Notes: a model not told the origin generated them from the letters alone. A stretch of DNA of 64,000 nucleotides from Altericroceibacterium spongiae (GCF_003610805.1 NZ_RAPF01000001.1:310001-374000), one strand, 5' to 3'. Positions 35,386-44,683 are shown, counted from the stretch's first letter. Program-made: numbers and translations.

Positions 35386-35766
35386 CTAAAGCGGCCTGTC
35401 GCTGGTCAGATGAACGCAGCGTAACGGTCCGGGCGTGCCGTCGTTTTTGAGCTTGCGGACGATTCGCGCGGATCTGAGGTGATAGCGCTGCCCTTTTTTG
35501 GGCCCGCTGGTCATCAGAATTTGTTTGCCGCGTCGCAGATAGGTTCCGATTTTCCCTTCTGCCCCCTGATAGCGGGACGCGCTGAGAATGATGAAATTCT
35601 CTTCTTCCTGCTTTATTGTAAAAGTTCCGGCCACATCGCCGGGCAACTCACAATGCCACTTGCCACGCGGCAGAGTGCCCAGCTTTTCGGCGAATGCCGT
35701 CCCTGGAAGCGACAGCACAGCGAAGGCCAGAATCACGGAAAAGGAAGTCAGGGCAGGGTGGAACAT
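35386..35766 (-). CDS. Small secreted protein, unknown function
   Basis: This is a 126-residue protein with a clear signal peptide (MFHPALTSFSVILAFAVLSL, cleavage after TAFA). The mature domain has two cysteines (KWHCELPG and LRCVHL) that could form a disulfide, and a beta-rich middle (GTFTIKQEEENFIIL). No family is recognised. AGGAGA lies just upstream of the ATG at 35766; the frame extends much further upstream, but that portion is antisense to efp and not coding. It is divergent from efp and convergent with the M23 peptidase gene. Confidence 0.7.
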   Translation of the reverse strand: MFHPALTSFSVILAFAVLSLPGTAFAEKLGTLPRGKWHCELPGDVAGTFTIKQEEENFIILSASRYQGAEGKIGTYLRRGKQILMTSGPKKGQRYHLRSARIVRKLKNDGTPGPLRCVHLTSDRPL

Positions 35767-35925
35767 GATGTCTCCTGGGGACAGGCGGAGGCAGAATGCG
35801 CAACAGACTGAATGGAGGCGCCGCCTAACACTGTCCAACCGAATGTACCAGCCCGCTTGCTCCGATGGCGCGGAACGGCTAGGGCGCGCCTTCATCCCGA
35901 TAAGATCTGTAAAGAGCGGTATCCC

Positions 35926-36489
35926 ATGAAGATCAGTGGTGTGGACATTCGTCCCGGCAATATCCTGGAATATGAAGGCGGCATCTGGAAAGTTGCCAAG
36001 ATCCAGCATACCCAGCCCGGCAAGGGCGGGGCCTATATGCAGGTTGAAATGAAGAACCTCGTCGATGGCCGCAAGACCAATACCCGGTTTCGCAGTGCCG
36101 ACACGGTTGAGAAGGTTCGCCTCGATACGAAGGATTTCCAGTATCTCTATGAAGATGACGATAAGCTCGTCTTCATGGACAAGGATACCTATGAGCAGAT
36201 CATGCTCGATGCCGATCTGCTCGGTGATGCCAAGGCATTCCTGACCGACGGCATGGATGTGACGCTGGAACTGTATGACGAAAAGCCAATCTCCGTGCAG
36301 CTTCCCGAACAGGTGGAAGCCATGATTGTCGAAGCGGATGCGGTGGTAAAAGGCCAGACGGCCAGCTCCAGCTACAAACCGGCAGTGCTTGAAAATGGCG
36401 TTCGTGTCATGGTCCCGCCGCATATTGAAAGTGGCACGCGGATCGTTGTGGATGTCTATGCACGCGAATATGTGAAAAAGGCAGACTGA
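35926..36489 (+). CDS. efp: Elongation factor P
   Basis: EF-P relieves ribosomes stalled at polyproline. The 187-residue protein has the KOW-like domain I with the modification loop [10 protein letters not shown], in which Lys33 takes the place of the modified residue. Two OB domains follow ([34 protein letters not shown]), and the tail [18 protein letters not shown] is typical. No lysyl-modification genes (epmAB) are adjacent. ATG 35926 is chosen by family N-terminus. It is followed after 2 bases by the small secreted protein and then suhB. Confidence 0.96.
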   Translation: MKISGVDIRPGNILEYEGGIWKVAKIQHTQPGKGGAYMQVEMKNLVDGRKTNTRFRSADTVEKVRLDTKDFQYLYEDDDKLVFMDKDTYEQIMLDADLLGDAKAFLTDGMDVTLELYDEKPISVQLPEQVEAMIVEADAVVKGQTASSSYKPAVLENGVRVMVPPHIESGTRIVVDVYAREYVKKAD

Positions 36490-36491
36490 TT

Positions 36492-36887
36492 ATGCGTAAC
36501 CCCGCCAAGCTCCTCCCTGCGTCTCTCGCTCTGGCCATGCTTTCCATGAGCGCGGCTCCGGCCCTTGCACAGGATGAAGGCGCTCAGGCCGGGGCAGGCG
36601 ATACGGCGCAGCCCGGAGACAGTCCGGAAGATGTTCGCCGTGGCGCTGTCATCCTGCGTGCATTCAATCAGGTTCTCAATTCAGAGGACACACCGCAGGA
36701 GGTGCGGGCGCAGCTTTTGTCATGCCTGTATAATAACAGCCTGCGCAATGTGAGCGTGGCGGCCGGTAAGGTGGTTGCCGAGCAGGAACAGCTTGCCGAC
36801 GATAACCCGCAGCATGTATTCATCGCTGCCTCAGCAGTGTGCGGCGTTCAGCCGGCACAGGAAGGCGAAGCGGACGAAAGCCGCTGA
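36492..36887 (+). CDS. Small secreted protein downstream of efp
   Basis: This is a 131-residue protein with a signal peptide (SLALAMLSMSAAPALAQ, cleavage near residue 26), an acidic Gly/Ala/Glu linker, and a helical domain (about 50-120). That domain has two cysteines (LLSCLYNN and AVCGV), probably paired in the periplasm. The family is not recognised. It lies 2 bases after efp and 26 bases before suhB, so it is expressed with them. Confidence 0.7.
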   Translation: MRNPAKLLPASLALAMLSMSAAPALAQDEGAQAGAGDTAQPGDSPEDVRRGAVILRAFNQVLNSEDTPQEVRAQLLSCLYNNSLRNVSVAAGKVVAEQEQLADDNPQHVFIAASAVCGVQPAQEGEADESR

Positions 36888-36913
36888 CGCTCATTCAAGG
36901 ATAGAACACGGTA

Positions 36914-37744
36914 ATGGCACTTTCCGGCCTCATTCGAGTGATGGAGCGCGCTGCGCGCAAAGCGGGCGGGCGGCTGCGTCGCGATTTCGGCGAAGTCGAA
37001 CATTTGCAGGTCAGCCGCAAAGGCCCGTCGGACTTCGTGTCCAAGGCGGATCGTGCGGCTGAGCGAACGATTTATGACGAATTGCTGCAGGCCCGGCCCG
37101 ATTGGGGCTTCGTGCTGGAAGAAGCTGGTGAGATCGAAGGCGATCCTGCCAAGCCGCGCTGGATCGTCGATCCGCTCGATGGCACCAGTAATTTTCTGCA
37201 CGGTATTCCGCATTTCGCGATCTCCATCGCGGTGCAGGAACCGAAGCTGGATGGCAGCGGCTGGGGCGATGTTATTGCCGGGGCGGTTTATCAGCCTTTG
37301 ACCGATGAAACCTTCTGGGCCGAGAAAAGCCGTGGTGCCTGGCTGCACGATGCGCGGCTGCGTGTGTCCGGTCGCCGCACTCTCTCCGAAGCGCTGATCG
37401 CCACCGGTACCCCGTTTCAGGGCCATGGCGACTTCGGTGAATGGACGCGCATTTTCAGCGCAATCGGCCCGCAGGTCGCAGGTATTCGCCGTTATGGTGC
37501 CGCGTCGCTCGATCTTGCCTGGCTGGCTGCCGGGCGCTTCGACGGTTTCTGGGAAAGCGATCTGTCGCCCTGGGATACAGCGGCCGGTTGTCTGCTCGTT
37601 CGCGAGGCTGGTGGTTTCGTGAGCGATTATCGTGGCCGCTCGCTGCCAATTTGCGACAAGCAGGTCGTCGCCGGTAACGATCCCCTGCATTCCCGCTTGC
37701 ACAAATTGCTGGTGGGTGCTCTGAAGGGGCCTGAAGTTAAGTAA
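36914..37744 (+). CDS. suhB: Inositol-1-monophosphatase family protein
   Basis: This is a 276-residue Mg-dependent phosphatase of the SuhB group. The metal-site motifs are LEEAGEIEGD (Glu), WIVDPLDGTSNFLHGIPHFA and SPWDTAAGCLLVREAGG. The substrate could be inositol monophosphate; SuhB proteins also act with Nus factors in rRNA antitermination. The enzyme class is clear; the biological role cannot be decided from sequence. It ends the efp transcript about 70 bases before tRNA-Leu. Confidence 0.92.
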   Translation: MALSGLIRVMERAARKAGGRLRRDFGEVEHLQVSRKGPSDFVSKADRAAERTIYDELLQARPDWGFVLEEAGEIEGDPAKPRWIVDPLDGTSNFLHGIPHFAISIAVQEPKLDGSGWGDVIAGAVYQPLTDETFWAEKSRGAWLHDARLRVSGRRTLSEALIATGTPFQGHGDFGEWTRIFSAIGPQVAGIRRYGAASLDLAWLAAGRFDGFWESDLSPWDTAAGCLLVREAGGFVSDYRGRSLPICDKQVVAGNDPLHSRLHKLLVGALKGPEVK

Positions 37745-37768
37745 ACTTTTTTCCACCGTTCTTACTGC

Positions 37769-37797
37769 TTGAAGTAAGATAAGAGCTCGGCTAATCG
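37769..37797 (+). promoter_or_regulatory. Candidate promoter of tRNA-Leu
   Basis: TTGAAG (37769-37774) and TAATCG (37792-37797) are separated by 17 bases, 15 bases before the tRNA. A small palindrome CTTACT-GCTTGA-AGTAAG (37761-37778) overlaps the -35 region. Confidence 0.45.
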
Positions 37798-37812
37798 GCC
37801 GTTCGTGTGAGG

Positions 37813-37897
37813 GCCCCTGTGGCGGAATTGGTAGACGCGCTCGACTCAAAATCGAGTTTCTTCGGAAGTGCCCGTTCGAGTCGGGCCAGGGGCACCA
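37813..37897 (+). tRNA. tRNA-Leu (anticodon CAA)
   Basis: This is a class II tRNA of 85 bases including CCA. The acceptor is GCCCCTG/CAGGGGC, and anticodon stem CTCGA/TCGAG has loop CTCAAAA (anticodon CAA). A long variable arm (TTCTTCGGAAG region) and T arm with GTTCGAGTC follow. It reads UUG codons. Confidence 0.97.
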
Positions 37898-37937
37898 CCG
37901 CAATTTTGTCATTCCCGGTATCGAGGCCTGAAGGCTG

Positions 37938-39740
37938 ATGGAGATGCCCGGAATGCCATCCTTCCACGCCATGGCGGCTATGGCTTTGACAACGGCCATG
38001 TTCATTGCTTTCGCGCGTGGACGATTATCGACCGAGATTGTCTCTCTGCTGACCATCGCCGTGATTGCGGTGGGGCTGTATTTCTTCCCGCTCCCTCACA
38101 CAAAGCCGACAGACGGGCTTCAGCTCGCTTTTTCGGGCTTTGGGCATTATGCACTCATCACGATTTGCGCTTTGATGATTATGGGGCGCGGGCTTGTGGT
38201 GACGGGGGCGCTCGATCCCGCATCGCGCTTTCTTGAAAGAATCTGGAAAGTCCACAGCTCCTTCGGTCTGCTCATGTCGCTGGGCATCGCTTCTTTTCTG
38301 TCGATGATCGTCAATGACACGCCGATTCTGGTGCTGTTGCTGCCTATTTTTGTCAGCCTTGCCGCGCGTGGCGCGATGCCCGCCTCGAAAACACTGATTC
38401 CGCTGAATGCCGCTGTGCTGATCGGCGGTATGGCAACGACGATAGGCACGTCGACCAATCTTCTGGTGGTATCCATTGCGCGCGATCTGGGTATGCCGCA
38501 GATGAATGTGTTTCATTTCACGCCTATCGTGCTGGCGGCGGGCCTTGTGGCCTTTCCCTATCTGTGGCTTGTCATGCCGCGCTTGCTGCCCGATAACAGC
38601 ACTGCGGAGCGCCAGAAACCACGGCGCTTCACAACCCGTTTGCGTGTGCCGGCAGGTAGTGAGCTGGTTGGTAAGACCTATAAAGAGGTCATGAAATTAC
38701 TGCCGGGTGATTTCAGTATCGACGATAAAACCGACGGACCGTTCGAAGCCGGTCAAAGGCTCAATATTTCGGGCACGCATGAATCGCTCGAAGAAGCGCT
38801 GCGTTTGCTGAAAGGGCAGGTGGCACCAGGCTGGATTGTCGATCGGATCCGCCGCAATGCCTCGCGTGAGAGTGAGGATGTGCAGGTTCTGGAAATGGTG
38901 GTGACGGCGGACTCTCGTCTCATCAACCGAACGCTTTCCACTTCGGGTATTGCCGATCTCTATGGCGTTGCAGTGCTTGGTATTCATAAGCCTGAACGCT
39001 TGCTGCAATTCGACCGGGACCAGCAGACCGGCGACATTCGCATTGCGGAAGGGGATGTGTTGCTGGTTATGGGGCTGCCCGGCAGTCTGCAGGAATTCGC
39101 CCAGACGGACAGTCTGCTTCAGCTCGAAGGCGGCAAAGTGATGCCGCGCCGCTCCAAGGCGGTACTGGCCGCCGCTATCATGTTCGGATCGGTTGGTCTG
39201 GCTTCTGTCGGTCTATTGCCTATTGCGATTGCTGCACTGGGCGGCGCCATTCTGATGTTTGCGACCGGCTGCGTGAAGTTCGACCGGGTCGGTCGGGCCT
39301 TGTCTGCCAAGGTCATCGTGCTGGTGGCGGCCAGTATTGCGATTGGCAGGGTCATTCTTGAAAGCGGGGCTGCCGCATGGCTGGCTGAAGCCCTGGCAGG
39401 CGGCTTGCAATATATGCCGCCTGCGGCCGTACTCGCTGCGATCATGCTTTTCGTGACATTGCTGACCAACTTCGCGTCAAATGCCACGGCGGCCACGGTA
39501 GGCACACCTATTGCGTTCAATATCGCCAATCAGCTTGGCCTGCCGCAGGAGCCGCTGATTCTTGCTGTGCTGTTCGGTTGTAATTTGTGTTATGCCACGC
39601 CGATCGCTTATCAGACCAATATGCTGATTATGGCTGAAGGCGGGTATAGTTTCGGCGATTATCTGCGCACCGGTCTGCCGCTGGTATTGATTATGGTGGC
39701 GACGCTTTCGGGTTTGCTGGTGCTGACTTACGGCATGTAA
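37938..39740 (+). CDS. SLC13-type permease with two RCK_C domains
   Basis: This is a 600-residue inner-membrane transporter of the divalent anion:sodium symporter (SLC13/CitM) kind. About five to six N-terminal helices include the signature GGMATTIGTSTNLLVV, preceded by SFLSMIVNDTPILVLLLP. Two cytoplasmic TrkA-C/RCK_C domains (about 230-300 and 310-395, the second with VVTADSRLINRTL and GDVLLVMG) follow. The second half of the membrane domain includes TNFASNATAATVGTPIAFNI, the mirrored anion motif. The substrate is unknown (sulfate, dicarboxylates or phosphate are family options). Several ATGs lie close together (37938, 37944, 37953); the first has GAAGG upstream. Confidence 0.88.
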   Translation: MEMPGMPSFHAMAAMALTTAMFIAFARGRLSTEIVSLLTIAVIAVGLYFFPLPHTKPTDGLQLAFSGFGHYALITICALMIMGRGLVVTGALDPASRFLERIWKVHSSFGLLMSLGIASFLSMIVNDTPILVLLLPIFVSLAARGAMPASKTLIPLNAAVLIGGMATTIGTSTNLLVVSIARDLGMPQMNVFHFTPIVLAAGLVAFPYLWLVMPRLLPDNSTAERQKPRRFTTRLRVPAGSELVGKTYKEVMKLLPGDFSIDDKTDGPFEAGQRLNISGTHESLEEALRLLKGQVAPGWIVDRIRRNASRESEDVQVLEMVVTADSRLINRTLSTSGIADLYGVAVLGIHKPERLLQFDRDQQTGDIRIAEGDVLLVMGLPGSLQEFAQTDSLLQLEGGKVMPRRSKAVLAAAIMFGSVGLASVGLLPIAIAALGGAILMFATGCVKFDRVGRALSAKVIVLVAASIAIGRVILESGAAAWLAEALAGGLQYMPPAAVLAAIMLFVTLLTNFASNATAATVGTPIAFNIANQLGLPQEPLILAVLFGCNLCYATPIAYQTNMLIMAEGGYSFGDYLRTGLPLVLIMVATLSGLLVLTYGM

Positions 39741-39819
39741 CGGGCGGGCTGACCGCAGACTTTTCGGAACCCTTCAGAGCGGACGACAGTTTAAGTCCCC
39801 GATCTGAAAGGAGTATTCT

Positions 39820-40098
39820 ATGAGCGAAGAACGTATCACGGAAGTCGAAGCGCCTGATGGTAAAACCCATACGCATACGACAGTTATCACCGATAAACCG
39901 CGATCAGGCGGCTCATGGGTTGTCATTGCACTGGCTCTGCTCGTGGTGGCTGTCATCGGCATATGGGCGGTGTCGAGCCTTGGCGGTGCGGAAGTGGCCA
40001 AGGACAACGCCATAGCCGAAGCCGCCGATGAGGTGGGCAATGCTGCCGGGCAGGTAGGTGATGCTGCGCAAAATGCCGCTAATAAACTCGGCGACTGA
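39820..40098 (+). CDS. Small single-pass membrane protein
   Basis: This is a 92-residue protein. An acidic/histidine-containing N-terminal part (MSEERITEVEAPDGKTHTHT) is followed by one transmembrane helix (about 33-53, WVVIALALLVVAVIGIWAV). An Ala/Asn-rich helical tail, with repeats like AADEVGNAAGQVGDAAQNAA, gives an amphipathic coil. A good ribosome site (AAAGGAG) precedes the ATG. No family is recognised. It ends before a perfect inverted repeat. Confidence 0.7.
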   Translation: MSEERITEVEAPDGKTHTHTTVITDKPRSGGSWVVIALALLVVAVIGIWAVSSLGGAEVAKDNAIAEAADEVGNAAGQVGDAAQNAANKLGD

Positions 40099-40120
40099 GC
40101 GCCTGATGCAATAATACCGA

Positions 40121-40159
40121 ACTCACCGGCAAAGGCGGGCGGCCCCTTTGCCGGTGAGT
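40121..40159. repeat. Perfect 15-bp inverted repeat, possible terminator without T-run
   Basis: ACTCACCGGCAAAGG (40121-40135) pairs exactly with 40145-40159 across a 9-base loop. It lies 23 bases after the small membrane protein. No T-run follows on either side, so it may stabilise the mRNA end or act with a factor. Confidence 0.6.
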
Positions 40160-40245
40160 GCCCGATGTAAATTTACCGAGATTTCATTTATCGGTTATAG
40201 GCCATGACCTGTCTCGGGTGAATTCACCGACATCAACGGGGAAGC

Positions 40246-41631
40246 ATGGTCCGCCTTTTTAAACATTATGTGCCGCGAGCGGTTTTGTTTCTCGGCGTGG
40301 TTGATTTTGTTCTGCTTCTTGCAGCTAACGATATTGCCTGGCAGGTGAGAGCGTCACAGATCGGGATCGATCTCAGCCCCATGCTTGATCGGGTCGGGGC
40401 TATCAGTGCATTCGCCGTTGTTGTGATGCTGGCGATGGTCTCAGTCGGTGTTTACGGGCCGGATGCTCTGCGTTCGCTGCGCTATGCTGCTGCACGATTA
40501 CTGATTGCGGTCAGCCTCGCCGTTCTCTCACTCGCTTTTATCGATTTTATCATTCCCAGTGAGACATTCTGGCGTTCCACGCTTTTGTATGCGATGGGCA
40601 TCACGATCATTCTTCTTATGATCAACCGTTTGATTCTCGGTAAAATTCTTGGGAATTCTGCCTTCCGCCGCCGGGTCCTTGTGCTCGGTGCCGGAGCACG
40701 AGCGGAGCGGTTGAATGCAATCGCGAAACGACTGGAAAGCGGTTTCGTGATAGTCGGATTTGTCGGCATGGGCGAAGAAGGAGAAGTGATCGCGGGAAAA
40801 CGGAATCGTGCCGATATCCCCGACCTGTCTGCCTATGTCCGCGAACTTGAAGCAAGCGAAGTGGTGCTTGCCTTGCAAGAGCGGCGCAATGCTCTGCCGT
40901 TGCAGGACCTTCTGCGCATCAAGACGGAAGGCGTATACGTGACCGAGTTTTCAAGTTTCGTCGAACGCGAAACCGGCCGTGTCGATCTCGAAACGGTCAA
41001 TCCGAGCTGGTTGATTTTTTCCGACGGTTTTTCCTCCGGGCACAGGCTTTCCAAAGCCATCAAGCGCGTGTTCGATATTGTAGTGAGCAGTGTACTGTTG
41101 CTGCTGACTTTCCCCATTATCCTGCTTTTTGCCGTCCTCGTTAAGATCGACAGCAAAGGGCCCGCCTTTTATCGCCAGCAGCGTGTGGGGCTGTATGGTC
41201 AGCCATTCGACGTCATCAAATTGCGCTCCATGCGCATCGATGCGGAAAGAGACGGTGCCAAATGGGCGGAAAAGAACGATCCGCGCGTGACAAGGATCGG
41301 ACGCTTCATTCGCATGGTGAGAATTGATGAATTGCCGCAGACATGGAGCGTTCTGAAAGGCGATATGAGCTTCGTCGGGCCGCGCCCCGAACGCCGACAA
41401 TTTGTGGACGAACTTGAACTGCATCTGCGTTATTATGCTGAGCGGCATATGGTAAAACCCGGCATTACGGGGTGGGCCCAGATCAATTATCCCTATGGAG
41501 CTTCAATCGAAGATGCGCGGCAAAAGCTGGAATATGATCTCTATTATGCCAAGAATTATACGCCCTTTCTGGATCTGCTGATCATTCTGCAAACCTTGCG
41601 CGTGATATTATGGCCCGAAGGGGCGCGTTGA
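40246..41631 (+). CDS. XrtA/PEP-CTERM system-type glycosyltransferase (undecaprenyl-phosphate sugar transferase)
   Basis: This is a 461-residue polyisoprenyl-phosphate sugar-1-phosphate transferase. The N-terminus MVRLFKHYVPRAVLFLGVVD and overall length match the TIGR03013-type proteins linked to XrtA exosortase loci. Four or five membrane helices lie in 15-125, followed by a nucleotide-sugar-like Rossmann segment with RRRVLVLGAGARAERL. The C-terminal catalytic domain has KRVFDIVVSSVLLLLTFP, DVIKLRSMRIDAE, RIDELPQTWSVLKGDMSFVG and KPGITGWAQINYPYG. It would start an exopolysaccharide repeat unit on the membrane lipid. The following TPR gene fits such a locus, but no exosortase or PEP-CTERM protein is in the window. 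Confidence 0.9.
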   Translation: MVRLFKHYVPRAVLFLGVVDFVLLLAANDIAWQVRASQIGIDLSPMLDRVGAISAFAVVVMLAMVSVGVYGPDALRSLRYAAARLLIAVSLAVLSLAFIDFIIPSETFWRSTLLYAMGITIILLMINRLILGKILGNSAFRRRVLVLGAGARAERLNAIAKRLESGFVIVGFVGMGEEGEVIAGKRNRADIPDLSAYVRELEASEVVLALQERRNALPLQDLLRIKTEGVYVTEFSSFVERETGRVDLETVNPSWLIFSDGFSSGHRLSKAIKRVFDIVVSSVLLLLTFPIILLFAVLVKIDSKGPAFYRQQRVGLYGQPFDVIKLRSMRIDAERDGAKWAEKNDPRVTRIGRFIRMVRIDELPQTWSVLKGDMSFVGPRPERRQFVDELELHLRYYAERHMVKPGITGWAQINYPYGASIEDARQKLEYDLYYAKNYTPFLDLLIILQTLRVILWPEGAR

Positions 41632-41828
41632 TGCGCATGCACCGCGCCTCGGATGATCTTCCAACGGTTATAAATAATCACAGCTTCTGGCCGGGCAGAG
41701 GCTAATGGAGCAGAATATTATCTGCCATGACTATCTGCGAGGGGCTGGCGTATCCTCAAGAGGGCATTTCGAACGTGACGAAATTGCATGGTATCAGTTG
41801 ATAACCTTCTTCGGTCTGCCAAAACAAT

Positions 41829-43649
41829 ATGACTGTCAGACTTGATCGCTGGCTCACCGTCCCTGTCTTCGCCGCATGTCTTATGGCTTTGCTCCCTGCG
41901 GCTGCAGATAGTGCACCTGACCGTAATCCGGTCACCGTTGCCAGGGATGCGCTCGATCAGGGCGATGCCATTACAGCCGAGATCGAGGCGCAGCAGGCGC
42001 TCAGGAGTGGCGCGGATCGCCGGGACGTAGCGGCTCTGCTGGGGCAGGCGGAATTGTTTCAAGGCAATTTCGACAAGGCTCGCCAGTGGCTGGAACCGGG
42101 CCGGTTTACGAAGGAAGACCATGAACGTGGCTTTCATGCGCTGGCGCAACTGGAATTGGCCGAAGGACATCCTGAGAAGGCGGCTAAAGCCTTCGAACGG
42201 GCACTCGAACATAATGGCGGGAGCGCTCTGCTGTGGGTCGATATCGGACGGTTTCGCTATCAGATCGGTGAACAACGCCTTGCCGTGACGGCAGCACGCA
42301 ATGCTGTGAAGAAAGATCCTGACAATCCACAGGCGCTGGTATTCATGGGTCAACTGGTGCGCGATACGGATGGGCTTCAGGCGGGCCTCCTGTGGTTCAG
42401 GCGCGGGATCGATCTGCATCCCGAGAATCTCGATCTGCTCGCGGAATATGCCTCAACGCTGGCCGAACTTGGGCAATATAAGGAGATGCTGCGCGTCACA
42501 CGCGATATGCTGACAATCCAGCCGGGCAACAGCCGTGCCTATCTTTTGCAGTCCGTGATGGCAGCCCGTGCGGGTGAAGGGGAGCTGGCTCAGCGATTAT
42601 TCTGGCGAACGCGTAACCAGTTCGATGCCGTTCCGGCGGGAATGCTGATTGCCGGTGTAATGGAGCAATATGGCGGTAACCGGGTGGCTGCTGCACATGT
42701 GCTGAACGATCTCGTTCGTCGTCAGCCGGATAATCTTCCGGCTCATATCGTATTGGGGCGGGCTTTGCTGACAAATGGCGAAACCGGTGAAGTGGTGGAT
42801 GATCTGAAGCCACTGGCAAAGAGGGCTTCTGCTTCAGCCTATATGCTGACTTTGCTAGGGCGGGCGCTTGAACAGCGGGATGACAGGCAGGCGGCAGCCA
42901 TCTACCTCGATCGCGCAGCCGGGATCGGGAGGCTCGTCCCTCCAGCAGTGGAAGCAATTCCATTGAGTGAAGAAGGCGCTGTCACGATCTATCGCTGGCA
43001 GGACGACCCCGACAGGCTGGATGCCGGTATCGCTCTGATCCGGCAAATGCTGGGGGAAGGACAGGAAAGAGCGGCACTTGCCAAGGTCGCAGATCTTCGG
43101 GCCCGTTATCCTGCTTCGATTGATGTCGAAATTCTCTCGGGCGATGTGGCGGCTTTGACCGAGCAGGAAGAAGAGGCTTTGAAATATTATCGGCAGGCAG
43201 CACAGTTGCGGCTCAATGCCGATCTGACACAAAGGATCGTTTATACTCTGCTGGCCATGAACAGGCAGGCCGAAGCCGAACGGTTGCTGTCCGATTATCT
43301 GCGCGAAAATCCACGTGCTCTCGAAGCGGTATTGATGCTGGCAGATCTGCGCCTGAAGGATAGCGAATGGCATAAAGCCGACTTGCTTCTGACCTATGCC
43401 AGGCAATTGCCGGGAGGCGCCCGCGATCCACGATTGCTGGCTCATCTGTCTGAGGCCTGTTTGCAGCAAGGTAAGATAGGGCAGGCGATGGATCTGGCGA
43501 TGGAAGCCTATCGCATCCAGCGCGCCGGCACATTGCCGACGCTGGCTTTGGGGCGGGCTATGGCAGCGGCAGGGCGGCGGAAGGAAGCCGCTGTGCTGAT
43601 GGAAAAATATCGTGCGATGGACGGGGCGGCGGATCAGCCTTCCGCCTGA
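41829..43649 (+). CDS. Secreted TPR-repeat protein (PrsT-like)
   Basis: This is a 606-residue protein. A signal peptide covers about 1-29 (VFAACLMALLPAAADSA), and the rest is tetratricopeptide repeats. Representative units are ALAQLELAEGHPEKAAKAFE, LLAEYASTLAELGQYKEML and AHLSEACLQQGKIGQAMDLA. It resembles the TPR proteins of PEP-CTERM/exopolysaccharide loci but is shorter than the usual 900-residue PrsT. It probably scaffolds polysaccharide export in the periplasm; this is inferred from its neighbour. The 197-base gap after the glycosyltransferase allows its own promoter. Its 3' end overlaps the convergent DUF475 gene by 16 bases. Confidence 0.8.
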   Translation: MTVRLDRWLTVPVFAACLMALLPAAADSAPDRNPVTVARDALDQGDAITAEIEAQQALRSGADRRDVAALLGQAELFQGNFDKARQWLEPGRFTKEDHERGFHALAQLELAEGHPEKAAKAFERALEHNGGSALLWVDIGRFRYQIGEQRLAVTAARNAVKKDPDNPQALVFMGQLVRDTDGLQAGLLWFRRGIDLHPENLDLLAEYASTLAELGQYKEMLRVTRDMLTIQPGNSRAYLLQSVMAARAGEGELAQRLFWRTRNQFDAVPAGMLIAGVMEQYGGNRVAAAHVLNDLVRRQPDNLPAHIVLGRALLTNGETGEVVDDLKPLAKRASASAYMLTLLGRALEQRDDRQAAAIYLDRAAGIGRLVPPAVEAIPLSEEGAVTIYRWQDDPDRLDAGIALIRQMLGEGQERAALAKVADLRARYPASIDVEILSGDVAALTEQEEEALKYYRQAAQLRLNADLTQRIVYTLLAMNRQAEAERLLSDYLRENPRALEAVLMLADLRLKDSEWHKADLLLTYARQLPGGARDPRLLAHLSEACLQQGKIGQAMDLAMEAYRIQRAGTLPTLALGRAMAAAGRRKEAAVLMEKYRAMDGAADQPSA

Positions 43650-44683
43650 CGGGCCTCAGCCTTGTTATGCCGGATAGACCACCACAGAGAAATGCCGATC
43701 AGCGTGGCACCGATCAGGCCGGTCACCGTTTCGGGTATATGGAAATGAGCTGATAGCAGCATAATCGCTCCTAGGGCGATAATTGCCCAGAATGCACCAT
43801 GTTCGAGATAGCGATATTCAGCCAGAGTGCCTTTTTTAACCAGCATGATCGTCATCGAACGAACGAACATCGCGCCGATGGAAAGGCCCAGTGCAATCAC
43901 GATCATATTATTCGACAGGGCGAATGCGCCGATTACACCGTCAAAGCTGAAGGAACTGTCCAGCACTTGCAGATAGAGAAAACCGCCAAGGCCTGAGCGA
44001 ATGACTTCACCACGCGCTTTGGCAGCTTCCTCGCGAAGCTGGAGCACGGTTCCGATGGCTTCCACCGCAATGAAAGTGACGATGCCGAGCATTCCGGCAA
44101 TCACGAAACTGAGCGCTTCGGCTTCGGGCAGAAGATGCGAAATGCCCCAGATGGCCAGAAGCAGGAAAGCAATTTCCGCAGAAGGGATGGCGGAGAACCG
44201 CGCCAGCCGCGATTCCAGCCAGTTGATCCAGTGAATATCCTTCTCGCCGTCGAAGAAGAATTTGAGCCCCACCATAGCCAGGAAGGCGCCGCCAAAGCCT
44301 GCAATACCGACATGAGCCGATGATACGATACGTTCATATTCATCCGGCTGATTAAGCGAAAGGTGAATGGTTTCAACCGGGCCTAAACCGGCAGCAATAG
44401 CGACAATGGAAAGGGGAAAGATCACCCGCATTCCGAAAACCGCAATGGCCATGCCCCAAGTGAGAAATCGTTTCTGCCAGATCTCATCCATATTTTCGAG
44501 CACTGTGGCATTGACCACTGCATTGTCGAAACTGAGCGAAATTTCGAGTACCGACAAAACCGCCACGATCCACAGAATCTGCAAGGTATTCTCGATATTG
44601 CCGGTCGAAGCATAACCGTACCACGCGGCTAGCCCCATACAGACGATGGTGAAGATAATCGAGCCGCGGAAATAGCGAAACAC
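43634..44683 (-). CDS. DUF475/TerC-like integral membrane protein
   Basis: This is a 349-residue protein with about nine transmembrane helices. The segments LSVLEISLSFDNAVVNATVL and LDSSFSFDGVIGAFALSNNM are the duplicated acidic motifs of the TerC superfamily, whose Asp/Asn residues are thought to handle metal ions. Relatives are linked to metal export (manganese or calcium) and tellurite resistance; the substrate here is not known. The start codon is GTG at 44683 with AGGA upstream. It overlaps the TPR gene end to end and follows panB on the same strand. Confidence 0.85.
   Translation of the reverse strand: MFRYFRGSIIFTIVCMGLAAWYGYASTGNIENTLQILWIVAVLSVLEISLSFDNAVVNATVLENMDEIWQKRFLTWGMAIAVFGMRVIFPLSIVAIAAGLGPVETIHLSLNQPDEYERIVSSAHVGIAGFGGAFLAMVGLKFFFDGEKDIHWINWLESRLARFSAIPSAEIAFLLLAIWGISHLLPEAEALSFVIAGMLGIVTFIAVEAIGTVLQLREEAAKARGEVIRSGLGGFLYLQVLDSSFSFDGVIGAFALSNNMIVIALGLSIGAMFVRSMTIMLVKKGTLAEYRYLEHGAFWAIIALGAIMLLSAHFHIPETVTGLIGATLIGISLWWSIRHNKAEARQAEG

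Noticed and set aside
41632-41828. Sigma-54 promoter before the TPR gene, as expected in PrsR-controlled XrtA loci
   Set aside because: The best match (GTGACGAAATTGC) has the wrong spacing between the GG and GC elements.
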